A DNA stretch of 57,687 bases from Anaerocolumna xylanovorans DSM 12503. GTDB lineage: Bacteria > Bacillota > Clostridia > Lachnospirales > Lachnospiraceae. This document shows positions 1-8,714 of this stretch, piece after piece. The notes under the pieces were generated by a model. That model saw only the letters and a program-made list of their open reading frames with translations, was not told the origin of the DNA and made no database searches. Made by a program: the position numbers and the translations under genes. The stretch covers positions 149,065 through 206,751 of the forward strand of contig NZ_FRFD01000009.1 of assembly GCF_900143645.1 (NCBI RefSeq), given 5' to 3'. Within the stretch, counting starts at the first letter, position 1, and each line of letters opens with the position of its first letter.

Positions 1-37
1 GATACTGCCTGAATAAAAGGTGTGAAATGCTTTTTAT

Positions 38-463
38 TCACATTTTCTTCTGAAAGATACGGAATATCGTATCCATAATGAAAATAGCAAGGGCTATCAT
101 CCCCGCTATCTGAAGGGTTTCATTCATATAGTGCCCTGCCAGGGCATTATTATTTGTTATGAGATTATAAACAATGCGGTACATACCTACTCCGGGAACC
201 AAAGGAAGAATTCCCGCAATCAAAAATAAGGTTACAGGAGCTTTTAAAAGCCTTGCAAAGCTGTGCGATATCAAGGCCACCATAAGAGCTGCAAAAAACA
301 TCCTTCCCACAATACTCAATCCCACAGGTGCTAACAGCAAATATACAAACCAGCCCACCGCACCGACAAGCCCTGCATGTACCAAAAATTTTTTCGGAAC
401 ACCGATAATGACAGCAAAGGCAACGACAGCAATAAAAGCCCCCACTACCTGTATAAGCATCAT
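38..463 (-). CDS. ThrE_2-type threonine/serine exporter subunit
   Basis: A 141-residue, almost wholly hydrophobic protein with about four or five membrane segments and a Gly/Pro-rich loop (LPLVPGVGMYR). This matches the short C-terminal half of the ThrE threonine/serine exporter family (ThrE_2, formerly DUF3815). In many Firmicutes ThrE is split in two, and this would be the small membrane half. Its start overlaps the stop of the upstream partner by four bases (ATGA), so the two are probably translationally coupled and form one transporter. The substrate is inferred from the family only. The stop codon lies 38 bases inside the window, so nothing can be said about genes beyond it. Confidence 0.85.
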   Translation of the reverse strand: MMLIQVVGAFIAVVAFAVIIGVPKKFLVHAGLVGAVGWFVYLLLAPVGLSIVGRMFFAALMVALISHSFARLLKAPVTLFLIAGILPLVPGVGMYRIVYNLITNNNALAGHYMNETLQIAGMIALAIFIMDTIFRIFQKKM

Positions 464-1236
464 AGGTTTATACCTCCTGCCATAATAGAATAAAGGGCCA
501 TTCCAATACCTATTCCTACCGCACTGGATGCGGCTAATACAAAAGATTCGATAGCCCTTGCCCCGCCTGACATATAGTCTCCCTGCAGAGTGTCTCTGAT
601 GGCATTCGTTATGGCAACTCCCGGAAGCAGTGGCATAATAGAACCGCCGATTAAAGCATCCAGTTGTATATAGTTTCCCATATAATGCAGGAAAAGCATA
701 CTGTTAAAGGCTATTAAAACAGAGGCAGACAAATTCTTTATAAAAGTATTTATATTCAATTTCATTGTCAGAATGGTGGCAAGAACGATAAAAACTCCGT
801 TTAATCCTGCTATAATACTATTAAGCAAATCCCCGCCCAACAGGATGGTAAAGGCAGAGGACCCGATAATTGTACAGGGATAAACCAGATAGTTACTGTA
901 CTGCTTTCTGGTCTTTATACGTTTTAATTCCAGATAAGCTTCTTCCACAGAAATAATACCGGCACACAGATCTCTTGAAACGTTATTGGCTTCATATATA
1001 TAGGCTATGTTAGTAACACGGTTATCCACCCTTTTAACAAGGGTAATGCCGTCAATTGCAGCATCATCAAGGCATAAAAAGATACCGGTAGGAGTTACAA
1101 AGGTTTCTGTTTTCTCAAGTCCAGAGGTCCTTAATATTCTGCTCATGGTATCTTCGACCCTATAAGTCTCAGCTCCGCTTATTAACATAATTTCTCCTGC
1201 CAGCATAGCAGTATCCGCAAGTAACTTGTAATTCAT
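460..1236 (-). CDS. ThrE/DUF1212-type threonine/serine exporter subunit
   Basis: A 258-residue protein. The first ~110 residues are soluble and carry the family pattern ETYRVEDTM followed by VTPTGIFL. About five membrane segments follow, with the loop MPLLPGVAITNAIRD that mirrors the loop of the partner protein. This is the N-terminal half of a split ThrE exporter (ThrE, formerly DUF1212), expected to export threonine or serine with the 141-residue protein. The soluble part resembles the family's hydrolase-like domain, but no activity should be assumed. The start ATG at 1236 is the first in frame, and the stop overlaps the next start. Confidence 0.87.
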   Translation of the reverse strand: MNYKLLADTAMLAGEIMLISGAETYRVEDTMSRILRTSGLEKTETFVTPTGIFLCLDDAAIDGITLVKRVDNRVTNIAYIYEANNVSRDLCAGIISVEEAYLELKRIKTRKQYSNYLVYPCTIIGSSAFTILLGGDLLNSIIAGLNGVFIVLATILTMKLNINTFIKNLSASVLIAFNSMLFLHYMGNYIQLDALIGGSIMPLLPGVAITNAIRDTLQGDYMSGGARAIESFVLAASSAVGIGIGMALYSIMAGGINL

Positions 1237-1402
1237 AACTTTTTAGAAGCTCCATTCTTCCTTTTAAGGTATAATGTTCACAATTTATTTTTATTATCGT
1301 CACACTTTACTCATAAATTCATCCTATAATGTATCTAGAAAGTGAAAATAAAGATTAATTTAAGACTTTCACTCTCTCCTCCCCATATTATATACTAAGC
1401 AA

Positions 1403-1542
1403 AATTGCCGTGAGAAGATATTTATCCGAAAGATATTTTCTCACGGCAATTCTTATTTGCTGTAATAGAAATTGCAATATTTTCTATTACAGCAATTTCT
1501 ATTGCATAGATAAGGACAAGCTAAAAAGCTCGTCCTTATCTA
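1403..1542. repeat. Three tandem intergenic hairpins
   Basis: The stretch between the exporter genes and the PH-domain gene holds three back-to-back inverted repeats: 1403-1451 (arms aattgccgtgagaa and its complement), 1457-1495 (arms ttgctgtaatagaaa) and 1507-1542 (arms tagataaggac with a short loop). The last sits just after the stop of the minus-strand gene at 1547 and is its likely terminator, although no long T run follows it. The other two look like dispersed hairpin elements of the kind seen at several other places in this window. Confidence 0.7.
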
Positions 1543-1546
1543 TACT

Positions 1547-1885
1547 TTATATTTCCATTGTATGAAGTGCTCTTCTCTTTCTTCTTGCTTCTTCGGAAGC
1601 TGTCAGTAAAAATTCCTTTATTTCCGTAGCCTTCTTTATGTGTACAATTCTAAGCTCCGGGTGAGTGGTATCTCCCGTGTAGCAGGTCAGGGAACCCAAT
1701 CCATAGACTCTTTCCCAAAAGCTCTTCGTAAGCTTCACATCCTGTACTTTATACATATAAGCATCATCTACTGTAATATTTAAAAATCCGCTTGTGATCG
1801 TTATTTTTTCATCGGATATGGTGTAAGATGTAAAGGTGAGAGGCAGTCCAAATAATTTTGTCCTCTTTTTTTCTGTATAAGTCAT
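1547..1885 (-). CDS. Bacterial PH-domain protein (bPH_2-like)
   Basis: A 112-residue protein without a clear membrane segment. The order YTISDEKITITSGFLNITVDDAYMYKVQDV, then a WERVYGLGSL motif and a basic C-terminus, matches the bPH_2 (DUF304, YdbS/YdbT-like) fold, in which a short strand-rich domain is built around a conserved turn. Family members are usually membrane-tethered; this one is a stand-alone soluble domain. It lies 25 bases downstream of a lipoprotein gene on the same strand, so the two probably share a transcript. Its role is unknown. Confidence 0.7.
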   Translation of the reverse strand: MTYTEKKRTKLFGLPLTFTSYTISDEKITITSGFLNITVDDAYMYKVQDVKLTKSFWERVYGLGSLTCYTGDTTHPELRIVHIKKATEIKEFLLTASEEARRKRRALHTMEI

Positions 1886-1910
1886 TACTTTGCTCCTTTA
1901 AGAAATTTCA

Positions 1911-2633
1911 TTATTCATTCAGATTAATTTCCGTATTTTGTCCGTTTAGTGAAATACTTAGAGTAAGCCCATCATTATTTATTTTCGCCGGTACATCAAA
2001 TACCAGTACTGCGTCATCCGATTTACCGCCTTTTAAAGTATAATTCAAATAATTCAAATCTGTATCCAATAAGGTTACCATAGGAGAATAAGCCTTTCCA
2101 TTCGCCGTATGCAGCTTGTAATCTATATGTATTTTGCCCAAATTCACCTTTACGGCTTTCTTTGTTGTGTTTGTAACCTTAAAGTTAACCACAAGAAGCT
2201 TCTTCCCGTCGGTAGGCTGTAAAGTAAAGTAATTGTCTCTCTGAGCATAAGAATCATATAGTTTAAAACCTTTGAACTTCACCTGATAACTATCATCACT
2301 TAAGATCTTGTAAAATTTCTGATACTCCATACTGCTGCCAGCTTTAGCGGAGGTACTCTCAGCTGCTGTGCTTTCAGTCTGGGCCTTGTCATCTGTCTTA
2401 CTGGAATTATTGTCAGAACTTTCTTTGGTATCTGTGGTTTTATCACTGGTCTTATCTGCTATGTCCTCCGGATATACCAGTCCTTCCATATAATTATCTG
2501 TATATCTTAACACAGAACCTGCCATATATTCTGCAATAACATCACTTTGTTTATCTGTTAATCCTGTCAGCTGTGCGCAGCCCGTGAGAAGCAAACCGCA
2601 TGCCAACACCAGCATTAAGAATGTTTTTTTCAT
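1911..2633 (-). CDS. Secreted lipoprotein with DUF4352-like domain
   Basis: A 240-residue protein with a lipoprotein signal ending LLTGC, where Cys19 is the predicted lipid-modified residue. A Ser/Thr/Asp/Lys-rich linker (residues ~65-100) follows, then a strand-rich C-terminal domain with the pattern KKLLVVNFKVTNTTKKAVKV. This fits the DUF4352 (immunoprotective, Ig-like) group common in Firmicutes lipoproteins. It should sit on the outer face of the membrane, raised by the low-complexity linker. The ligand is unknown. It is upstream of the PH-domain gene and downstream of the sensor-kinase pair. Confidence 0.75.
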   Translation of the reverse strand: MKKTFLMLVLACGLLLTGCAQLTGLTDKQSDVIAEYMAGSVLRYTDNYMEGLVYPEDIADKTSDKTTDTKESSDNNSSKTDDKAQTESTAAESTSAKAGSSMEYQKFYKILSDDSYQVKFKGFKLYDSYAQRDNYFTLQPTDGKKLLVVNFKVTNTTKKAVKVNLGKIHIDYKLHTANGKAYSPMVTLLDTDLNYLNYTLKGGKSDDAVLVFDVPAKINNDGLTLSISLNGQNTEINLNE

Positions 2634-2712
2634 CGTTCATCCTCCGTAGCAAGTATATATGGATATATAATACCACTATTTACAAAAATGGGCAACGAAA
2701 ATTTTTATTTTC

Positions 2713-4230
2713 CTATTGAACTTTTGTATCCAGTTCAAACCAGAATTCCACCCCATTGGCATGGTTTATAACACCGCATTGCTGGTTGTGGGAATCCATA
2801 ATTGCTTTTACAATGGATAGACCTATGCCGCTTCCGCCATATTCTCTTGTTCTGGCTTTATCGACTTTATAGAATTTAATCCAGATATTCTCTAAATCTT
2901 CCTCCGGTATCGGCATCCCTGTATTAAATACCACAACCCTGACAACACCGTCCTTCCTGATGAATTTTACTTCGATAATTCTGGGTCCTTCAACATGATT
3001 CAGAGCATTACTTATATAATTCGTCATCACTTCTTCTATCATATATTCATCCGCCCATACATACAGCGGTTCTGTCTGCTCGAAGTGAAGGGCAACCTTC
3101 TTCTGCTCCATTAGAATCTCCGTAGAATGAATGACTGACGTCACAAGGGCAGTCAGATCAAAACGCTCGATATTAGGCTGACTGTTGCCAAATTCAATCT
3201 GGTTTAAGGATAAGAGCTTTTTCACCATGGTATTCATCTTCTGCGCTTCGTCAACAATAACCTCACAGTAAAAATCCCTGCTGTCTTCATCATCGTTGAC
3301 ATTGTCCTTTAACCCTTCCGCATAGCCCTGTATCAAGGCAATAGGCGTCTTTAATTCATGGGTAACATTTGATAGGAAATCCTTTCGCATTTCATCTATC
3401 TGGACTTTATTCTCAATATCGGACAACAACTCATTATTGGCGCGTTTTAATTCAGATATGGTGCTTTCCAGCTTCTCAGACAAGGCATTTATACTGCTTC
3501 CAAGTTCTCCTATCTCATCCTGGGATTTCACATGATACTTAACATCAAAATCCAGGTAACTCATTTTTTTGGCTATACCGGCAAGCTGCAGAATCGGATT
3601 CGTAAACTTCTTGCTGATCCAAAGCATGATTAGAATGGAAATGATAACGGCACCCGTGCCAACATAGGCAAGAAACTGGTTGGCTACCTTTGCACTTTCC
3701 TTCATGCTTTCCAGGTTGGATAAAAGTATGATAAAGCTTTTATTATTAGGTTTTTCTAAGAGCTCCAGATATTTCGTATCAAGCTTTGGATCATATGCCA
3801 TAAATATGTCATAATCCTCCGTTGACTTTATAAGCCTGTCTGAAGAAAACACCAGGTCTCTGATCTGGTTTATGCGGTCAACCAACGCATTAGGAGCATC
3901 TTCCAGCGAAATCCATTCATTCCGGTAAAACCACATTTTATTGATATAAATATAGGGGCTTATATTCCGCTTTTCAATATACTTTTCAAACATAACATCT
4001 ATCGTACTGGTTACTTCATTTGTATCCTTTGCATTATCAATAACCTTCTTAATGTCCATATAGGTATTTTCAAGGCTTTTTGCCTTGCTTGTAATGTAAT
4101 ACTGTTCCAGGAATGTCCTGTTTAAGACCCAGAGGATTCCTATGGTTGCCGTTATTAATAAGGCAAGGGTAAGGGTTAACTTTATCCTGATAGAATCCTT
4201 ATAAAAGAACTTTCTTGCTCTGTGCTTCAT
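2713..4230 (-). CDS. Sensor histidine kinase
   Basis: A 505-residue membrane kinase. A first membrane helix at ~18-37, an extracytoplasmic sensor region of ~145 residues, and a second helix at ~186-205 lead into a HAMP domain and a coiled segment. The HisKA box NVTHELKTP follows, with His291 as the expected phospho-site. The ATPase domain shows the N box (NYISNALNH), the D/F region and a G box (GGSGIGLSI). The gene starts 18 bases after the response-regulator stop, so the pair is one operon. The signal is unknown. Its extracytoplasmic domain matches nothing I recognise. Confidence 0.93.
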   Translation of the reverse strand: MKHRARKFFYKDSIRIKLTLTLALLITATIGILWVLNRTFLEQYYITSKAKSLENTYMDIKKVIDNAKDTNEVTSTIDVMFEKYIEKRNISPYIYINKMWFYRNEWISLEDAPNALVDRINQIRDLVFSSDRLIKSTEDYDIFMAYDPKLDTKYLELLEKPNNKSFIILLSNLESMKESAKVANQFLAYVGTGAVIISILIMLWISKKFTNPILQLAGIAKKMSYLDFDVKYHVKSQDEIGELGSSINALSEKLESTISELKRANNELLSDIENKVQIDEMRKDFLSNVTHELKTPIALIQGYAEGLKDNVNDDEDSRDFYCEVIVDEAQKMNTMVKKLLSLNQIEFGNSQPNIERFDLTALVTSVIHSTEILMEQKKVALHFEQTEPLYVWADEYMIEEVMTNYISNALNHVEGPRIIEVKFIRKDGVVRVVVFNTGMPIPEEDLENIWIKFYKVDKARTREYGGSGIGLSIVKAIMDSHNQQCGVINHANGVEFWFELDTKVQ

Positions 4231-4248
4231 TCTATATTCAGCCTCTTT

Positions 4249-4926
4249 CTAGTCTACTTCAAACTTATATCCCATGCCCCATATGGTCTTAATATAGTCA
4301 CCCTTAGCTCCCATTTTGCTTCTTAACTTCTTCACATGGGTATCAATGGTCCTGGCATCTCCAAAGTAGTCATAATTCCAGACATTGTTCAATATCCTCT
4401 CTCTGGATAAGGCGACACCCTGATTGGTGATAAAATAGGTCAAAAGCTCGAATTCCTTAAAGCTTAAATCAATGGATTCATTGTCAATCTTTACCATGTG
4501 GGCAGCTTTATCTAATACAATGCCTCCAACTTCTACGACTCCTTCTTCTAATACATTGGTCCTTCGAAGGATTGCTTCTACCCTGGCAACAAGTATCTTG
4601 GGACTGAAGGGTTTTGATATATACTCATCCACGCCCAGCTCAAAGCCCAACAGTTCATCCTTTTCATCACTTTTTGCAGTCAGCATAATAATAGGAACCT
4701 TGGAATACTGTCTGATTTCACGGCATACCTGCCATCCGTCCATTTTTGGCATCATAACATCCAATATAATCAGTGAGATCTCTTTGGTGTTAAAGAACAT
4801 ATCCACAGCCTGTTCACCATTTTCCGCCTCACATACCTCATAATTTTTCTTACTTAAAAAATCCTTTACCAGCTTTCTCATTCTGCTTTCATCATCTACA
4901 ACTAAAACTTTTAATTTGTCCATCAT
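4249..4926 (-). CDS. OmpR-family response regulator
   Basis: A 225-residue regulator with an N-terminal receiver domain (acidic pair at 11-12, phospho-acceptor Asp56 in ILDVMMP, conserved Lys in SKPFSP). The C-terminal winged-helix DNA-binding domain carries SFKEFELLTYF and DTHVKKLRSKM. It pairs with the kinase just downstream. Two adjacent ATGs compete as starts; the first follows GAGGTTGG at a workable distance. Target genes are not evident. The lipoprotein and PH-domain genes downstream are candidates only by proximity. Confidence 0.95.
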   Translation of the reverse strand: MMDKLKVLVVDDESRMRKLVKDFLSKKNYEVCEAENGEQAVDMFFNTKEISLIILDVMMPKMDGWQVCREIRQYSKVPIIMLTAKSDEKDELLGFELGVDEYISKPFSPKILVARVEAILRRTNVLEEGVVEVGGIVLDKAAHMVKIDNESIDLSFKEFELLTYFITNQGVALSRERILNNVWNYDYFGDARTIDTHVKKLRSKMGAKGDYIKTIWGMGYKFEVD

Positions 4927-5020
4927 AATCCAACCTCTTCCATGTTTTATGGTGTGTAATCTTTTATATGTATCCGAACTTTTAGTTTTATAACATGATT
5001 ATAACAGATATTTATGAAAA

Positions 5021-5098
5021 AAGTATGTTTGGTTCTATAATAAATATTGGTGTGTGAAAAACATACTTCCAATATTTATTATAGAAACGTATGTTTTT
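5021..5098. repeat. Hairpin with three copies of a competing arm
   Basis: A perfect 18-bp stem (5033-5050 with 5069-5086, arm ttctataataaatattgg) is flanked by aagtatgttt at 5021-5030 and acgtatgttttt at 5087-5098. The loop contains the complement aaacatactt at 5059-5068, so the loop can pair with either flank as an alternative to the main stem. It lies in the leader side of the response-regulator gene and upstream of the cyclophilin terminator. Whether it acts as RNA or is a mobile hairpin element is unknown. Confidence 0.7.
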
Positions 5099-5111
5099 AG
5101 CAGGAAAAGGT

Positions 5112-5143
5112 AAGGACTGCCCAAAAACAGGCAGTCCTTATCA
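5112..5143 (-). terminator. Terminator of the cyclophilin gene
   Basis: The inverted repeat aaggactgcc / ggcagtcctt, with an 8-base A/C-rich loop, lies about 45 bases after the stop of the minus-strand cyclophilin gene. The T run after it on the minus strand is weak, so efficiency is uncertain. Confidence 0.6.
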
Positions 5144-5187
5144 TTATTTCTTATTACTGCTGTTTCATTCATACAGAATGCAGCAAT

Positions 5188-5910
5188 TTATTCTCCATAT
5201 TTTGATACGGTTATCTTTTCTATCTCAACATCCGTAGCAGGTCTGCCATTCTCATCCGCCTTTGTTGCTGCAATGGAATCTAATATGTCAAGGCCTTCAT
5301 AAACCTGTCCAAAAACAGTATGCGCACGGTAGAGCCAGGGAGTTCCTCCAACTTTACCATAGCCTTCTATTGCATCTTTGTTGAATTTGTTTCCAGTCTG
5401 CTGTTCCAGATTGCTTAAGGTAGCTTCATCATAGGTATCCTTATCCTGAACGATAAAGAACTGGCTTCCATTGGTATTTGCACCGCTGTTTGCCATGCAA
5501 AGAGCTCCTCTGTAAGGCTGGAGATTATCTGAAAATTCATCTTCAAATGCCCCTCCCCAGATACTGTCTCCGCCTGCACCGGTTCCGGTCGGATCTCCGC
5601 CCTGAATCATAAAGTTATCGATAATCCTGTGGAAAGTCAAACCGTTATAATATCCCTTCTCTGCATGGGTCGTAAAATTCTCCACTGCCTTGGGAGCTTC
5701 TTTTTGAAAGAACTTTACATGGATGGAACCGAATCCCTTTACAACGATTTCCGCAACGGTATCTCCTTTTTGAGGTGCTGCTAACTGGTCTTCATATCCG
5801 GATACGGCGGAACTTCCAGCGGATTTGCCGTTCTTTATTGCAAAGCCGACACCTACCGCTCCAATCAGAAGAATTAAAATAACTAGAATTGTAGCCTGAT
5901 TTTTTTTCAT
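5188..5910 (-). CDS. Membrane-anchored cyclophilin-type peptidyl-prolyl isomerase
   Basis: A 240-residue protein with an uncleaved-looking N-terminal membrane anchor (residues ~6-25) and a cyclophilin domain from ~45 to the end. It has the family signatures YYNGLTFHRIIDNFMIQGGDPTGTG and NTNGSQFFIVQ, which contain the catalytic Arg and the substrate-binding residues. It should catalyse cis/trans isomerisation of prolyl bonds outside the membrane and help fold secreted proteins. The gene stands alone between hairpins, with its own likely terminator. The PrsA-type (parvulin) alternative is excluded by the sequence. Confidence 0.93.
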   Translation of the reverse strand: MKKNQATILVILILLIGAVGVGFAIKNGKSAGSSAVSGYEDQLAAPQKGDTVAEIVVKGFGSIHVKFFQKEAPKAVENFTTHAEKGYYNGLTFHRIIDNFMIQGGDPTGTGAGGDSIWGGAFEDEFSDNLQPYRGALCMANSGANTNGSQFFIVQDKDTYDEATLSNLEQQTGNKFNKDAIEGYGKVGGTPWLYRAHTVFGQVYEGLDILDSIAATKADENGRPATDVEIEKITVSKYGE

Positions 5911-6006
5911 CTCGTACTATTTCCCTTTCTTTTCTTATTGCCCTTCCCTATTATCTTTTGTAGATTTCTCTTTCTCCGAGTATGATAACACAGCTAACCC
6001 TCTGCG

Positions 6007-6657
6007 TCAATTTATTAGCGTAAGCTGTTTTCCGATTTCAAAGGCTTCCTGCAAATCCAACGGGAACTGTTCCTTTCTGACTTTTTCCTTTTCCTCCGCA
6101 GAAAAACGGCTGGCATCATATTTGTCATAATCTTTAAACTGATACGTATCACAGGACACTAAAATTTTTGATTCCGCTTTTAATAATCCCCCGATAATAT
6201 TCTGGTTTCTCTCTGCCAGAGTCTTATATCCCAAGGCCTCATACTGCTCTTTTGGTACATTCATGGTATACACAAAGGCCGAGGGTATGCTTCTCTTAAG
6301 AAGCTCTCTTTCTCCTGCATTATAGGATAATATCGGAAAAAGCAGTCTTTCCAAAAAGGACCTTATCTCCCCTGTTACATCGGAAAAATAGAAGGGAGAA
6401 CCTATTATGAGTGCATCACATTTTAGTATTTCCTCCAATACCTCTTTTAAATCGTCCTTTATTACACAAAGCCCATTGCAGCCATTGCCCTTTTTCTTAC
6501 AGGCAAAACAGCTGACACAACCTGTATACTCCAGCTCATATAAATGATAGAGCTTTGTCTTGGCTCCATTTTCCTTTGCTCCTTCTAATGCCTTCTTAAG
6601 AAGCTCTGCCGTATTTCCCTTTTTTCTTGGACTTCCGTTAATTGCAATAATTTTCAT
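6007..6657 (-). CDS. NADPH-dependent FMN reductase / iron-sulfur flavoprotein family
   Basis: A 216-residue flavodoxin-like protein. It starts with IIAINGSPRKKGNTAELL, the phosphate-binding loop for FMN. It then has the cysteine cluster CVSCFACKKKGNGCNGLCVIKDD, typical of iron-sulfur flavoprotein and multimeric flavodoxin relatives, and the flavin loop IIGSPFYFSDVTGEIRSFLERL. It probably shuttles electrons between NAD(P)H and an acceptor that cannot be read from sequence. A strong AAAGGAGCAGGAG site precedes the ATG. It is monocistronic. Confidence 0.88.
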   Translation of the reverse strand: MKIIAINGSPRKKGNTAELLKKALEGAKENGAKTKLYHLYELEYTGCVSCFACKKKGNGCNGLCVIKDDLKEVLEEILKCDALIIGSPFYFSDVTGEIRSFLERLLFPILSYNAGERELLKRSIPSAFVYTMNVPKEQYEALGYKTLAERNQNIIGGLLKAESKILVSCDTYQFKDYDKYDASRFSAEEKEKVRKEQFPLDLQEAFEIGKQLTLIN

Positions 6658-6788
6658 CTCCTGCTCCTTTCATTCCTATAGCTGCCCTTATAGGGCGCTA
6701 TTAGCCTCTTCTTCCCTGCACAAATGGAATATTTTTCTTATTCTATAATTCTTATCTCTGCCCTGTCAAGTAAATTCTTATCATTCCT

Positions 6789-8492
6789 TTATTGGCGGTC
6801 CAGTTTAAGCAGATTTGGCAGTATCGTCTTAAACATATTCTTTGGCATCTGTACTTTTAATATGGCATAGCCGAAATTCAAGGAAAACGGCCTTGGACTA
6901 TAAGCAAGATACCTGGGCTGCCACTCCGTCGGACCGTATTTTAGCTTGGCATGGTGCAATGCCTGAAAGTCATAAGTTTTATTCATGTTTTCATAAATAA
7001 AGCCAAATATCTTTTCTGTGAAACTGGAGTTTTGCTCCCTGCATATGTTATACAAAGGAGAAAGTCCCATATTGCCCCATATTACACCTTCTCCCTTCAT
7101 TACCATGAATGCATCGTAAATAATCTTCTCCAGCACCCCCTGGGGAGCATTGCTCCTTCTCCTGGTAACATCCGCAAGATATGCCTTACCTTCCATATAC
7201 GGAAGAAAAACCACAAAGCCAAGCATCTCTCCCTCTGCATCAAGAGCATAGAAATATCTTCTGTCCAAAGGGTCATTTAATCCCGTTCCGCCAAGCATAA
7301 AGCCCATCTCTGCTCCGCCCTTTTGTATCAGCCATTCCTCCGTTATGGACTGCATCTGCTTTTCAATCAAGTGCTCCTTCTTTTCATGAGGCTTGTATTC
7401 AAAAACAGTTATTCCCGCTTTGTTTGCATGGTTTATGGCTGCCCTTACCTTTGCAGCCCTTCCGCCTGCAAGGTTATAATCCGCCAGATAAAAGCAGGCA
7501 TCTTCTCCATATTTTACAATTCCAAACCCCGCCATTTTTAACATGGAGAAGAATTTATCCGTAATGTTGATAAACAGGATACTATAGCCGTTTTTTCTGC
7601 AAAAATCCGTAATTTCCATTAAAAATAAAAAGCCGTCCTTCTCATCACATATCATATCACCGCACACAGTAAATACATTTCCCGCCAGGTTATAGGCACA
7701 AAAGCCTTCCACATTGCCTGCAAAAAAGTATTTTTTATCATTTTCCAGAGCAAGATAAGCCATTGGATTGTCTCCGTATTTCAAAACCATCTGACGTGCC
7801 CTGTGTTTTCCCTGCTTGGCGGCAATAGGATTACATACAAGGGGCTTTAATAAAAGAAAGGCAGAGGTCATAATACATATCCAGTTAATAATAATAAGTG
7901 TATCTGCGTAAAACTTTCCCGCCTGTCCCTTAATCCCAAGACTGCTTGTATCCATTAAAACCAGCAGTTTTACCGAACTAAAAATGGCATCATATATGGA
8001 ATGGATACTGCGGATATCCGCTTTCAATAAGAACAATCCGATAGCTGCATTGGTCAGTACAAGAATAAAGGAGCAAAGAATAAAGCCTATGGCTCTCCTT
8101 ACTGTTATCCTGTCACTGCTTCTTGCAAAGTCTTTATAGGAAGCAAGAAGCACTATAAGTACAAATACATCAAGCAAAACAGAATGAACCGGCAGCACCT
8201 GATGCCTTGCAAGATGATAGGTAAGTCCTACGGTAAGGGCAATTATCTCAATCAGCCATGCCAGACGTACCCTTTTATAGAGCCTGTATGCCAGCAACAG
8301 CATAAGCGTACCGGAGAGGAAAGGAAGAATACCACGGGGCTGTATAAATAGCTGCGGATGTATTCCATTTATCAGATTATGCAGCCTGCCATAACCTCTT
8401 AGTGGCAATGATATAAATATATCCTTTACGGCAACAAGAATCAGCAGTATTATCGCAAAATTCTGCAATGCTTTCTTAATAAAGGCTCTCAT
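6789..8492 (-). CDS. MprF-like membrane protein with DUF2156 (lysyltransferase-type) domain
   Basis: A 567-residue protein. The N-terminal ~215 residues hold about six or seven membrane helices. The cytosolic C-terminal ~340 residues match DUF2156, the GNAT-like domain of MprF-type phosphatidylglycerol lysyltransferases (motifs NPMAYLALENDKKYFF, FVVFLPYMEGKAYLADVTRR, IWGNMGLSPL). By family it would transfer an aminoacyl group from charged tRNA to a membrane lipid, lowering surface negative charge. It is shorter than full MprF (~850 residues) and lacks most of the flippase helices, so it may only synthesise the lipid. It diverges from the glycosidase gene at 8715. Confidence 0.82.
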   Translation of the reverse strand: MRAFIKKALQNFAIILLILVAVKDIFISLPLRGYGRLHNLINGIHPQLFIQPRGILPFLSGTLMLLLAYRLYKRVRLAWLIEIIALTVGLTYHLARHQVLPVHSVLLDVFVLIVLLASYKDFARSSDRITVRRAIGFILCSFILVLTNAAIGLFLLKADIRSIHSIYDAIFSSVKLLVLMDTSSLGIKGQAGKFYADTLIIINWICIMTSAFLLLKPLVCNPIAAKQGKHRARQMVLKYGDNPMAYLALENDKKYFFAGNVEGFCAYNLAGNVFTVCGDMICDEKDGFLFLMEITDFCRKNGYSILFINITDKFFSMLKMAGFGIVKYGEDACFYLADYNLAGGRAAKVRAAINHANKAGITVFEYKPHEKKEHLIEKQMQSITEEWLIQKGGAEMGFMLGGTGLNDPLDRRYFYALDAEGEMLGFVVFLPYMEGKAYLADVTRRRSNAPQGVLEKIIYDAFMVMKGEGVIWGNMGLSPLYNICREQNSSFTEKIFGFIYENMNKTYDFQALHHAKLKYGPTEWQPRYLAYSPRPFSLNFGYAILKVQMPKNMFKTILPNLLKLDRQ

Positions 8493-8714
8493 AATTACTT
8501 ACCATCCTCTTACTTTTTAGAGCAGGAACTTTCTGCCATTGTACTACCACTGGTAAGATTTTTCAAGCGGTCCGCTGCGTTTATCCCGGATATTTAACCT
8601 TATTCGCCGAATAGCAAAAAGAAATCCACAAAAAAATCACAGTTCCCTAACAGCCTGAACATAATATCCTCCTATACTAGAGGAAACAATAGCATTTTAA
8701 AAGGAGCTGCTTCT

